From Lasiosphaeria ovina (lineage: Eukaryota; Ascomycota; Sordariomycetes; Sordariales; Lasiosphaeriaceae), in the NCBI GenBank assembly GCA_033439765.1, contig JAULSN010000005.1:2681001-2745000 (forward strand): 64,000 nt of DNA. Direction: 5' to 3'. The notes under the pieces are model-generated. The model was not told the DNA's origin. It searched no databases and saw nothing but the letters and a program-made list of their open reading frames with translations. This document shows positions 23,507 to 35,064 of the stretch, piece after piece. A program made the position numbers and the translations under genes. The stretch's first letter is position 1, and every line of letters starts with the position of its first letter.

Positions 23507-24645
23507 TTAATCCGCCTGCGAGCTTAGCTTCTCAAATGCCAGATACTCGGCCGAGTCCAGCACATACGACGCAGTGGGCCTTTGGTTCGGGCTAGGTACC
23601 AGCATGAGGCGTAGAAGATCCCTCAGCTGCTGCGGCATCTCCGCCTTTAGCATCTCCTCATCGAAAGGCAATATCGCTTGCAGCTCTTCTATCTCTTCGC
23701 TGAAGTATCTGGCAGACTCAACGGCATCTTGGAGCGAGTAGCCCTTCACCTCCCCAGGTGCCGGAATATTCCAGTCAGGAAACAGCCGCTTGATCTTGGC
23801 CATTGACCAGGCCTCGTTGATGAGAGGGTGAGGGCTGTCCGGCGCGCCCAGGACACCAGGCACGATCCAGCAAAGTGCCATGGCGCCGACTGCCCAGACC
23901 TGCGAGGGCCCGGTGCAGGCCTGGCCGAGAAATACTTCAGGGGCGCGCATGGCGAGTGGCTGGGCGTTGATACGATCGCCAGACGGAAAAACTGTAATAA
24001 TATGTTAGGAAGAGCGTATCTATCCTACCTAACTCTAGGTTTATTCACCGTCCCACTTTGGCAATAACACGGCCATTTTTGGGTGTGGAAAGTAGGATAT
24101 TAGCGGGTTTATAGTCTAAAATAATTAGCGGATGGCAAATCTTCCCAGAATGGTTTCTAACCCGTATTCACATGTCGTTGGCGATCTAAAATGTCACAAC
24201 TGGTCAACGCTGCCCCGAGGACCTCGTAGATTAAGACAGAAGTGTCTGCATTAGGCTGGCATTTCACCTGTGCAAGAGTAGTGTACAGCCATTCCAAGGC
24301 GATAGTGCTATTGTCGATTACGTCGTACAGTTGCCGGAAGCATGTGGCTGAAGAAACACCAGGAAGGCCATAGGTCCGACATTCACAGTCCAAGTTCTCC
24401 TTAGCGATTTCGTCGTCAGGCGAAGCTGTTTTGATGATAGCCCTAGAATGCCAAGTTAGCCTGGGAATCTGGAGACCTATAGTGCAGCCAAACGTACCAA
24501 TTGGGGGGTTTTTTGTGTTCTGGTGTGGAAGGACCGGGGCTTTGAAAATGGTGGATGCGTGCGTCCTATCACCTTTCACGCCCTCCAAGATGCGGTAGTC
24601 CCAACGAGTGCCTTGGAGAACGTGTCTTGGAGCCAGAGACGACAT
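23507..24645 (-). pseudogene. Damaged fungal protein-kinase-like gene
   Basis: Kinase-fold family of uncharacterised fungal proteins. Readable parts, in order: GTRWDYRILEGVKG near the N-terminus, RAIIKTAS (VAIK-like lysine), the catalytic-loop equivalent NTDYKPANILLS formed across a 46-bp intron at 24161-24116, then AMRAPEVFLG (APE) and a C-lobe ending at 23507. Last exon 23991-23507. Problems: after IAKVG the frame reaches a stop (TGA near 24017), and no GT donor there joins in phase to the last exon; the DLG (DFG-equivalent) residues are absent. At 24497-24443 the only splice pair would shift frame by one base, although the unspliced frame stays open. The first in-frame ATG is 24645; the open frame extends upstream to 24807 with only a GTG. 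Probably a decaying copy or a pseudokinase. Confidence 0.65.
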
Positions 24646-27600
24646 GGTTCTTGACAACAAGGTTTTCGGGGTAGAGTATTTGAGCGAGCGAGTAGGGACA
24701 TGACATGGTGTTGCGTCCGATGCAAATGGATTAGACAAAGCACGAACGCGCGAGCATTTATCACGTCTGATACATCGAAACAAATTGCTGGCGGTTAATA
24801 ATCCCACCCCAGAAGAGGCTATGTTTTGAGACCCGAATCACTGTCAGAAGAGACTGGAAACAGTGGTGCAAAGACGATTGTATTTTGCAAGTCTCAACCG
24901 CGGTGGCAAAGATGACCCTTGAGCCTTGCTCGTCCCAATCTTGTAATAAACTTCGCAGGCTTCTCAGTGCGACCTTTTGGCATGTCGTTTGGCAGCACTG
25001 TGCTCTGACAAACGTCGATGAGGTGTGGCTTAGTGTGGCTTAGCGTAGCTGCTTCGCTTACACCATTCCACGGTAAATACGGATAGTTTGCTCAGTACCT
25101 ACACTACTCACAAAACCCTATAAGATTCCCTGTCTATGGCTTCTTTTGCTATCGGCTTCAAGTTTATGAGACGATGTTTACAAGGTCTTTATGATAGTCT
25201 AATAGATATTTTTAAGGATTAAAACGAGGGGGGCCTGAAAAGTTACGAGCTTGGCCCCTTCTCAAGTAGCTGCGGTAAGGCATTTACCGTGGAATGGCCT
25301 ACGTACAGTACAAGAAATAATTCTTGAAGCGGGGTGTGATTATGTAAGTGCCTGGTCCACTGCTAGTGGCATCGTTGCAAAGACCCGAAAGGGAAAACAC
25401 CCAGCACATCCTGAACGGGTGAAAGAGAACATGAGAGATTTTCTGCTAATTTGGAAATTGAATTTTTCAAACCCGACGCAATAAAACAGTGAGCTGGCTT
25501 GGCTGCCATGTGGGTTATTTTTGTTTCTTTTCATGACGTGACGTGGCTGCACCCTCTTTTGAGACGCTGCCACGGGTCTGGCGGTGTGGCGGCTCAAAAA
25601 CTTCAATACTCTAGAATCCCGTCCCGCCTTCCCACCAACCCACCTGCCTAGGTATTTACATTTACGCGAGGGGTTGCTGCCCCGGAACGAGCCTCGGCAG
25701 GCTAACCGTTGTTCAAACATGTCATGTGTGTGTACACGCTCACCTAGGTGAGTCGCACAGGCAGCAGCCGGGCCTAAGGTGGCCTACCTAGGTACTCCGT
25801 TGGGGTAAGCTACCGCAATGCCTAGCGAGGCGGCTTTCGGTCCCGGCGCTATGTCACTATGTGTGGCCCGCCAGGCGGAGGGCATTGTCCTGTAGCATCA
25901 CGCGACACCAATGAGGGTAGCAGCGTAGACGACATTGACGACATTGTAGGCCCTGGGGTTTCCGAGAGGATTCACGAAGCCATTATTGTCCCAACCTTCC
26001 GGGTTTGGATATGCCGGAGAGGGGTCAGTCATAGGCAGCAACTGAAAAACCTCTCTGGCGTGGTGTGTTATGTACGGTTCTCCACGGCGGCAACGTCACA
26101 GCCCACCTAGGTGTGTGTGTGAGTGTGTGGTCCAGAGTTCGCCTCCACTGCCGGGGAAGGCCTGGACTTCCGGGATCGGAAGATAATTGTAAGCCATTGA
26201 TGCGATGCGGCCGGGGGAGGGGGGGCTCCAAGTAACTTACTATGTAGTAAGTCCGTCCGTAAGGCAGGTTTGTATGTGTACATACACGTTGATTTGGTGA
26301 TTGCCGTGTCCATGGACTGCGCAGCTGCGCAACATGGCAGTCAACTGCCTACTAAATGACCGACCCCGCGGTCCGGACTCGGAAGCAAAATACCTGTCCG
26401 CGTATACGGTTGAATAGTAGTAGTGTTTGTCTTGGATCTGTGGTCTGTTTTGTGCCCACCTTTTCTCTGCTAAGTGACCCGATCGTGTTGATCCTTCCCG
26501 TCCCATATTCAGGAGGCCATCGGCCTGATTGGAGTGGACGGACTGTACATACACACCTGTCCCGTGCCCGCGTAATATTTGCGGCGTCCGTCGTGAAAAA
26601 GGAGAGATGAGATGAGATGAGATGCCGCCGATGGAATCGCACGACGGGGGCCAGGGGAAGGTCGGTATGTTGCTCGTTTCTCGCAGAATTTCCGTATCCG
26701 TGCCTCGTCGACGCTATCGTGCCTCCATGTTGGTCCGGGAAACAACCGGATTCAACCACAGATGACTTGGACTGCTAGTGCGATTTCCCCCAGCAACGGA
26801 ATACCTGGCGGCGTTGTGACTGGCTCCTCCGAAACTAGGACACGCAACGGAAGAGGGCAGCTAGCTATCAAGCATACACAGCCAGACGCACAATGTTCAA
26901 TTAATTTTGCTGTTGATTGCGCGCTAGCGGATATCTTGCACCTTTTCGCTGAGGAGCTCTATCAAGAGAACGGCCACAATATCGAGTCTGATGCCTGAAT
27001 GTGCAGCTCTCCGCATCAGGCTAGCACTAACTCTGTCCGCACTCTCCGCACACGTGAAATGGTGCTGCCGGCACGCGAATGCGGACGCAATTGCGCGCAT
27101 GTCCCCTACCATGTTAGGAGTGCGGCGGCGACGTCTCGTTCCTTCTCTCCCTGACCCTCCCCCCCGGCACTCCGTCTGACGACTCCAATTTCCAACGAAT
27201 GTCCAGGGTCTAACGATCGGAAACGCCACAGAGAACCGTTCCATGAGCCTGTTTCAATTGGGCCGCCACGGCACATGGCGAAGCTTTTATTAGGAATTTC
27301 TGGAAAACGCTGCCGTCCATTGGGTCGCCGCTCGGCGTCCGGGCATGTGGGGCCGTTTACTCCCGTTTCCAACATCTTTTTCAAGATCATGGATCCCATC
27401 TGTGGCTCTTCCCCAGACGGAGCTTTCCATACAGTCCCCCAGCAGTCTCCACCCAACAGCGCGGATGCGCGAATGCAATGCGCACAGCTGGGCAGAACTC
27501 CAAACTTCCATTGTTTGTTGGCTCCGCCGCGCACCAACTGGCAAGACCCCCAATTTCCATCTGGCCGCGCAACTGGGCAATGCGTCTTTGCCTTTTCTCT

Positions 27601-30115
27601 TGGAGCCACCTGAATGGGCAACATCTCATGCATGACGGCGCTGGCACGGCGGAGGAACGCACATATGCCATGTACCTCGGGCCAGGGAAGCTATGACTTG
27701 CATCGTCGTCGCGATCGATGCAATTAGAGTCATTGAAACAGCACCTTCTGCGCGCCATTCGAGAAAATGGTGCCAATCAGCCACTGCTGCAACGACACAG
27801 CTGCAACAACACTGCTGCAACAACAGATGCGCGCCGCGAGTTCCTTGGCGATTCGCAATTAAAGGCCACGAAACGAAGACGCGAATTACAAATCGTGCAA
27901 TGAGACCAGCTGAACTCTGCTCGTGGCCTTGCTGATTCCATCCGACGACCCGGGACGAGAGACGTAAGCGTAAACCACGTCAACCATTACACGAGGACGG
28001 TGCAACATGGACTGCCCGTGAGCCTTTGGCAAGGCTTTCATGTGTCTCTTGACGATATTCTTCAGCCATGACGTGGATTGCTTGGTGGGGTGAATGCATT
28101 GTGGAGGTTGTGGAGTGTCGATTGGTGTTCGCACAAGCGGCCGCCGCCAAGTGGAGACGGTTTTCCGTAGTGCCCCTCGACTTGGGACCTCAGCCTTGCC
28201 AGGCTGCTTCTCGAAGAATCTCGTCGCCGAAAGACTGCAAAACGGAAAAAAAAAACCGCCAGCGGGCAGATGCCATGACAGGCGCCATGGCGCTTGTCTC
28301 CCTCAGGTGTGGGTGCGACCATCCGAAACGAAAAGCCAAAAATGTATCCTGAAAGGCCTGCATTGAACGCATGAAATTGGAAAACGGTCACCTCAGTCAT
28401 GACTGTCGACCCCCCCCCCCTCCGGTGACTCACCTGGGCAGCCAGCGCCAAAGCACCGGCGTGCCAACAGACGCCGATCGCCGCCAGAAATAAACTTGCC
28501 CAACGTCTCCGACTGATCATTCGCCGTCCCGCCGCCAATAACGGGCTCCTTGCCCTGGGATCGCGCATGCCTCACTGGCCCTGAAAGTAACTAGACGAAA
28601 CGCTCATCGGATAGAGCGTGGTGCTTTGAACGTATCGCGGGCGCGACCACATGCTCAAACAGGTGACAATTGGCTGAAATGAGCGATTTGGGTGGGTGGT
28701 GGTCTCGCTGCTGGCCGGACGACATCCCGCTTTCCCACTCGTGCATTGGTTGGCGACCCACCAAATTTCAATTTTGCCCCGAATTTTCAGCCAAAAGGCC
28801 AAAAAAAAATAATAATATTCGGTGAAAGCAGGCCATGGGAGAGGTGGATGATGAACCCGACACACACGACGGAGGGAAAGCTTGGCGGTGCTTGTCAAAA
28901 ACGCCTTGGTGAAAGCCAGACGTCCGGCTGGCCCTCAATTGCAGCGGGGTGCGCTGCACTGCCACCGTTTGGCGTCTGGTTTCCCAGGCACAGGGGACCT
29001 CATTCCCACACCCTCTCCTTCGCGCGCCCATTGTCGTCCCGTCACCCACTGCTCGGTCTCCCGATTCTGAAGGACAACCTAGCAAGACCTGACCTGGGGC
29101 AGGCACAGTAGTGTACTGTGTAGAGAGAGGATGGAGTGGTTGCTTGCGTTCCATTGCTGCGGTCTCTGCGCCGACGTAATAACCTGGGCAGGAGGTAGGT
29201 ACCCCTACATGGGCGCGCCTCCGTTTTGTCTCCTCGTGAGGCTCTGGCCGGCCGTCGGCGCGGGCTGCCTAGAATTATGACTCGATTGCGCATGCGGCCG
29301 GGGAGGAATTAGTACCGATACCTTCCTGACTTCCACTCCACTGTTTCTCGTTCGTTCCGTGCCTCTCCCTCCCTGCCCCAGTGCCCCTCCCGTCGTCCCT
29401 CCTCCCTTCCTGTTCCATGTTCCACTTTAACTAAGGTAGGAGGGTACGGAGAAGGTGTGGGCAGTTGGGTAGGCCCGGGGGGCCAGGTCAGGAGGAGGGG
29501 GGTGGGGAGGGGTGGCTTTTCGCGCAGTGCCCTTCCGAGTCGTCGCGCGAAGGCAGCAACGGCCCTCTGCTTCGCCTTAGGGAGGATCTGTTAAATATAA
29601 TCGCCCTTCTCGGTGAGACAGCCTGGGCTTTTGGCATTTCTTCTTTCTCTCCCCCATCTGGCTGTCGACCTTGCACACCATTTGTGATTTTTTCGTCTTG
29701 TTCTGGTCCAGTTTGTCCCGAGACTAGCAAGCGAGATTCGATCCTGCCCAAGGGGTAATACGCCGTCTTATAATACCTCGCCCTCGGTTAGGCTGGCTCT
29801 TGCACATTGAAGCCCAACCCGAGACAGTAGCACATTCCTCTCTCGCCCAGCACCACCACCAGCAGTAGCCTCGCCGGTTACCCCCCCAGCGCCCCTGCCG
29901 TCTGCCGTCCCTGGTCCCCTGGTCTCCCCTACTTGAGCCCATTCGCCCAATTTCTGACCCCTTCGACTCGATCCGCACTTTTTTTTTTTTCGTCGGGTCC
30001 CTTATAACCAGTCGGGCACTGGTGCAGCGCTCGCCCTCTCGCTGGTCAAATCAGCACACAACACATTTTTCTGCTGCTTTAGCCTTACAGGCTCGCATCA
30101 CCGCCCGCTGCAAAC
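24646..30115. other. 5.5-kb gene-poor interval
   Basis: No protein gene supported. Contains a MITE-like element (25059-25301), several CCTAGG palindromes (three ACCTAGGT octamers between 25.74 and 26.11 kb) and many short overlapping open frames. An open frame of about 175 codons at 27.1-27.6 kb (minus) has matching shadow frames on both strands and no motif. The last 600 bp are pyrimidine-rich and probably the promoter and 5' UTR of the gene at 30116. Confidence 0.5.
25059..25301. mobile_element. MITE-like element with TA flanks
   Basis: A perfect 16-bp inverted repeat (CCATTCCACGGTAAAT at 25063-25078; its complement at 25282-25297) lies in slightly longer imperfect arms that both abut a TA dinucleotide (25059-25060 and 25300-25301). 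The 239 bp between the TAs are AT-rich and carry no transposase. Size, TIR and TA duplication fit a Tc1/mariner- or Fot1-derived MITE. An open frame of 77 codons starting inside the element and running past it is not recognised. Confidence 0.6.
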
Positions 30116-31126
30116 ATGTCCAAAAGCGTCAAGTTTCGCAGCTCGCCGACGGGTGGCTCGCCCACCTATGAGGACCGCCTCAGCGACTCGGGAGTTGGTT
30201 CGTTCAGTGGGAGCGACACTCGCACAGCACACCCTGATCGCAGCACCTACATCGTCACGGACTACAACGAACGCCACTACAGCTCCAACATCTACACGCT
30301 GCAGAACCAGCTGAAGAGCGCCGAGGAAGGGCGAGAGAAGTACAAGAGGAGGACCGCCGACCTCGAGAGGAAGGCCGCTGAGCTCGAATCCCTCCTCGCC
30401 CAAGCCCGCAAGGAGATCAAGGACATTGACGACGAGTCACGCAAAGCGATCAAGAACGTTGAAGCCCAGTCGCGCGCTATTCAGAACCGTAACGAGACAC
30501 TGGTCAACGAGAATGCGCAGCTCAACAAAGAGGTCAAGGAGCTCAAGGAGAAGATGGACGAGCTCAAGATGAAGAACAGGGAACTGAAACAAGCGCGCCG
30601 AAAGAGCACCTCGTCTCCCGTCATGAGCGGCGCTCTCCCTGCAGATTCGTCAGACGAGAAGACGATGCGGCGGAGCCAGAGCAAGCGCCGCAGCAAGAAC
30701 CCGGACAGGGAGAAGGAGCGCGACAAGGAACCTGAACAGCAAGATCTGGATACGGAACGGCTACGGAGGCGATTCGAAGGCGGCAACCGCGCCGACGAGA
30801 GCGATGCGACCAAGAGCAGCAGCAATTCGTCCAAGGGCCGCCGGCGCAACAGCATCTATACCGAGCCTCTCGGACACGGTGCACCACGGCCCCAAGCAAC
30901 TATCCCTCAATCGCCATCGCGCAGCCAATACTCATACACCAACAGCGCGACTCCCTTCACGCAGCCGCAGTACTCGAACCACCGAGAGCCTGCCACGGGC
31001 AACATCCCGCGGGCCGCGCACCCTTCCGTCTTCGTCAATGAGCCGTCACCGTTTGCCCCGGCAGAGGACGGGTCATACAAGCCGTACCCGCTTGTCGTCC
31101 CGAAGTCCTCACGCGATCGGAGGTGA
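30116..31126 (+). CDS. Coiled-coil hypothetical protein (336 aa)
   Basis: Not recognised. Single exon, 336 codons, good Kozak context (AAACATGTC). The first 60 residues are Ser/Gly-rich (SPTGGSPTYEDRLSDSG). Residues about 65-165 form a charged coiled coil (Leu/Lys/Glu heptads, ending in a KELKEKMDELKMKN-type run). The remainder is disordered: a basic SKRRSKN segment, an acidic/Arg-rich stretch and a Pro/Gln/Tyr-rich C-terminus. No transmembrane segment. A long pyrimidine-rich leader precedes it. It resembles the smaller coiled-coil protein at 21290 in layout (short N-tail, coil, basic end), but I cannot show homology by eye. Role unknown. Confidence 0.8.
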   Translation: MSKSVKFRSSPTGGSPTYEDRLSDSGVGSFSGSDTRTAHPDRSTYIVTDYNERHYSSNIYTLQNQLKSAEEGREKYKRRTADLERKAAELESLLAQARKEIKDIDDESRKAIKNVEAQSRAIQNRNETLVNENAQLNKEVKELKEKMDELKMKNRELKQARRKSTSSPVMSGALPADSSDEKTMRRSQSKRRSKNPDREKERDKEPEQQDLDTERLRRRFEGGNRADESDATKSSSNSSKGRRRNSIYTEPLGHGAPRPQATIPQSPSRSQYSYTNSATPFTQPQYSNHREPATGNIPRAAHPSVFVNEPSPFAPAEDGSYKPYPLVVPKSSRDRR

Positions 31127-32131
31127 GGCGCTCGATGCGGTGTTGAAGATGATCTGCGACCAAAAGCGCCAGGTTCGGTTCTTTCCGAACCTGCATATCC
31201 GACACCAATCCGCAGTCGCACACACCACAAAAAAATATATGCCAAAAGCCCGATTAGGCTGGGACCTGCACGATAGGGCTGCCCATTGGGTTGGCATTTT
31301 CCGGACATTTTCGACAAAAATTCTCTTCCCTTCCTCATTGCTGCCCCACTGCAAACCTCTTGTCACCCTGGGCGACGTCGCATTGTCCCAGCCGAAAGGA
31401 ACCCTGGGCGGAATGGAGGCCGCCGCAGAAAGAACCGAGACCAAAAAAAAAGAGATTACCTTTTCCGTCCTGTTGGTGCTGGGGTGTGCGTGCGCTCCCG
31501 CCGCCCCCTGGTCGAATTTCTGGAGGACCCTTTGCTGCACGCTAGGCCTCCCGCCCAACCCGTGCGTCGCGGCCCCGCTGACCACGGCGGCGGGTGGGTT
31601 TGGTTTTTTGGCCATCCCCACCCCGAAAACCGATTGGCCAGGTCAAGGCCAAAGCTGCCGAGTCGGGAAGGCGGGCGGGCGGGCGTTTTGTTTGCGTCAC
31701 CTTGCTGTCCTGCTGCCGTGAACACCCCGCAGTTCCCGCACCACCACCACACCCCACCCGCCTTCTTCAACTTGCAGGAAGACACAGCAAACCCGGCCGG
31801 CCTAAGACATGACACATTACACCGCACGCATCACAACATCAGTTCTTGTTTTAAAATCTTTTTTTTTCCCTTTTCTTCTCTAGATAGATATATACCCCCA
31901 TTTTCTTGTTATTCGTTTATTTATTTCTTGTACAACAGCAATCAATCAACAACAAACTCACAAACAAATACCGGCATTGCATTTGGAAAGGAATTGGCAT
32001 CATTGATGGTTCATAATTGTCTCTTTGGGGGGGTTCGACCTTGCAAACTGGCACATCATTTTAGGGGGGAGGGGGATACCACCATTTTCCATTACATCAT
32101 TCTTGGGAAAAGCTGTGAAAAGAAAAATCTA

Positions 32132-32152
32132 GGGGGGGGGGGGGGGGGGGGG
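32132..32152. repeat. G21 homopolymer
   Basis: Twenty-one consecutive G residues on the plus strand. A second tract of exactly the same length is at 51330. Homopolymer length is error-prone in assemblies. Confidence 0.9.
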
Positions 32153-34720
32153 CGAGTTCAACATATCATCACCAATAGAAGAGACGGGACCGACCTGGAT
32201 AGGATTCGGACTGGGTAATGGGATGAAGGCATAGACTTTTTTTTTACTTCTTCTCTTACTTCTTTTGCTTCCTGGGAGTGACGGCAACGGCAGCCCACAG
32301 CTTGCGTATTCTTACGTTTTCTCCATAACCTATATGGGATGGATGGATGGATGGACGGGTTTTTTGCTTTCTTGTCATTGATAAGAAACTCGCCTTCGTG
32401 CAAACCTCAACGTTTTTTCCCTTCTCGTCTGTCTCATGTATTGTGTTGTTTATTTCCAACTCATTTTGATGCAGTTGTTGAGGGGTTTGGCTTGGTTGAC
32501 ATGTATTACGGTTTTTTGATGATTTAAAGGTATGGTGAGGGGGGCTCCAATGTTTAGATGGGACGATGGGACGATGGGACGATGGGGTGGGATGAGTAGA
32601 AATACGCCGCCGCCCTGCTGGATAGCTGAGCGAGCGAGCCTGAATGGATGGATTGAAGATTCTTCATCCTTTTTTTTTTTTCGATGATGTGTGCTGTCGG
32701 GGTGGATGGATGGATGGATGGTTGCACATCAAAATCAAATGTACGTTTTTCGAAAGACTACCTGCCATCCATGCTCGTTTGTGCCTGCCTCCCTCGCTGT
32801 GTTACTACCTAGGATGGTGGGTGAGTGAAGCCCTGTACCTAGATGGTCGCGTCTTGCCATCGTTCACCTGGCATGGCATGGCATGCGGTGCGGTGCGACA
32901 TGCTGTGCTGTGCTATATGCTATGCTGTGTGATAGATATGCTGTGCTGTGCTGTGCGGTAGTAGCGTGTTTGATCTTCCCTTGTCTTCTCTCTGGGTCGA
33001 TCGATCGATCACCGGGCTGGGTTACTTGATCCGGTGATGGCCGATACGTCTGTGCTGTGCCGTGCTTTGGCTGCATCTGGTGATGGCCGAGATATAGGTA
33101 TATATAGAGGCTGGTATACCTGGTTAGTTCAAGACATGGTTTTAGATGCTGTTGGTCTTGCTTTTCACGGTTACTCTGTCTGTGTATGTCTCTCACGTCG
33201 GAGGAGCTGCCCGCCTGCCTGGTTTCTTCATCCGCCCTGCTGCTCGTTGGTTGGTTGTTTGGTTGGGCGGTCCTGTGCTGCTTTTGCTGGGCATATTTCC
33301 TGTCTCTGCCTGCCTGCCTGCCTGTTTGTTTATTGTCGAGTCAGCGAATAATGGCATGATTTCTGCGTCCGCCATATGTGATCCTCTGGAAGCCATTCGG
33401 AGTGAAGTATCACACAAAGCGTCGGTTTGGCCTTGAAGATAGATACCTGTCCGTGTAACTTGACAGCGGGTGTTGTCTGTCTATGCTGTGGCTCGGCCAT
33501 GAATTTGCTGGCCGACTGACTGAATGGCATCTACGACTTTATCGTCTCATCGCCAGCATCCTTGCTATCGTAATTTCCCATCTGGTTTCCTATTTATGCA
33601 GCAGTGCCAACCAACTCTTCTGGAGTAGACAGTCCCAATCTTGGCCTATGTCTCGGCATCCCATGATACCTACTATAGTAGGCCCACCTGGCTTAACCAT
33701 TCCATCTCACCGCCGGCAGTTCCCCACGACAGGACCAAGACAGGATACAACAAGCCGGAAACACTAGGTAGCAGATAGGCGAACGGCTCACCGCCTCGTG
33801 GCATGAAGCGGAGGTTGCTCACTCACTCATCTTGCAAGCAAGCAAGCCCGCGCCGAAAGGTTGTGCTTAAAAGGGGCACGCCGGCATACAGACTAGCTTC
33901 GCCGAAACTAAATCCGAAAGAAGCATGGCATGCTAGATGGCGCCAGTCTGGTCTATCCGAAGTCTTAGAGATAGATTCCTGTAAACTAGGTACATACCGT
34001 TTTACCCTCACCGAATAGACGCGTGGGAAGCAGCTCTCATCTTGCTCAGCACATCACATCCCATCACTGATTGCATGGTTGATTGCACCAACGGCCAGCA
34101 GGCTGGCTGGCTGGCTGGCTGGCTTCCGTCACCAACCCATGCTATCCATTCGCAACTGTACAATTCTATCTCTCCCTGATGATTGTTGGTGCGGTACTCG
34201 GAAGGGAACCGGGGAATTTTTGGGAAATACACTCAGCCTAGAAGAGACTTTGTAAGGTAACCAGGGCATTCGCAGGAGGGAGACAGCTGTGGCTTCGGGG
34301 GCTGTATAATAGGGATTTCCAATCGCTAAGGTATCGTCTTCCTCGGCGAAAATAAAACCCCTTTAAGGGCGAATCGTAAGGTGCCGGGGCCTAGGTCGTA
34401 CCCTGTCTTGAAAGTCTCCGGTAACAAACATTCAGGGACTGGGATGTAGCAAGGAAGCCAGTCCATCTGCACGTACCTCATGGATAGGGACGAGGTGGCG
34501 CGCGAACAGCTGCAATCAACAAGAAGGAAAGGGGAAGAGAACGGACGCGTTGCATGGTGCGATTGACTCTGGGAAGGGCACACAGCAGCAGCAACCAGCA
34601 AGAAACTTAGAAACCAAGAATAAACGAGAAGCACAGCGGCCCGGTAGCTGGAACGGAGATAGAAATATACACTTTTTGATGTACACACATAAAGTGCCTA
34701 CCAACAATTCCAGGAGAGCC

Positions 34721-34800
34721 TATGCCATGATCGCTATGCCTATGCCATGATAGCTATGCCTATGCCATGATAGCTATGCCTATGCCATGATAGCTATGAC
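34721..34800. repeat. Four tandem copies of a 20-bp unit
   Basis: Unit TATGCCATGATAGCTATGCC repeated four times in register (34721, 34741, 34761, 34781). Copies two and three are identical; copies one and four differ by one base each. The unit contains the near-palindrome ATAGCTAT. Confidence 0.95.
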
Positions 34801-35064
34801 AGGATTACACACATGCTGTCCGTATCGGTCCCCGGGGGTAGAGTGCGCGCGTCCCGTAAGCGAATATCTAGCTTGCTGCCATACTCTCCCCCAGTGTTCC
34901 TCGAAATGGTATAAATTCCCAACGCTCTTCCTCATAGTAGTGGTTCGCTTATCCGGCGATGCGTGCTCAAATATATCGCCTCTGCCTCGGGTCATGCGAC
35001 ATTTATGCTTGACCGTCCTTATCCTTTCCCCTTTTTTTTTTTTTGATTCTCTTTGAAAGGAGGT

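Larger units (their letters stand above)
31127..35064. other. 3.9-kb intergenic interval between convergent genes
   Basis: No gene supported. T-rich, with a 21-base G tract (32132), GGAT and GGGACGAT microsatellites around 32340 and 32560, a CTGG run near 34100 and a 4 x 20-bp tandem repeat (34721). Open frames of about 300 codons just after 31127 are frame shadows of the coiled-coil gene or low complexity. Confidence 0.5.

Noticed and set aside
25251..25484. 77-codon frame starting in the MITE-like element
   Set aside because: Starts with TTG rather than ATG and matches no transposase I recognise.
27106..27633. Open frame of 175 codons (minus) with local CAGAACTCC/AACTGG-type repetition
   Set aside because: Similar-length frames exist on the other strand; no motif; likely chance.
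30804..32218. Open frames of 305 and 310 codons after and across the coiled-coil gene end
   Set aside because: First is an out-of-frame shadow; the second runs through low-complexity 3' sequence. No motifs, no start context.
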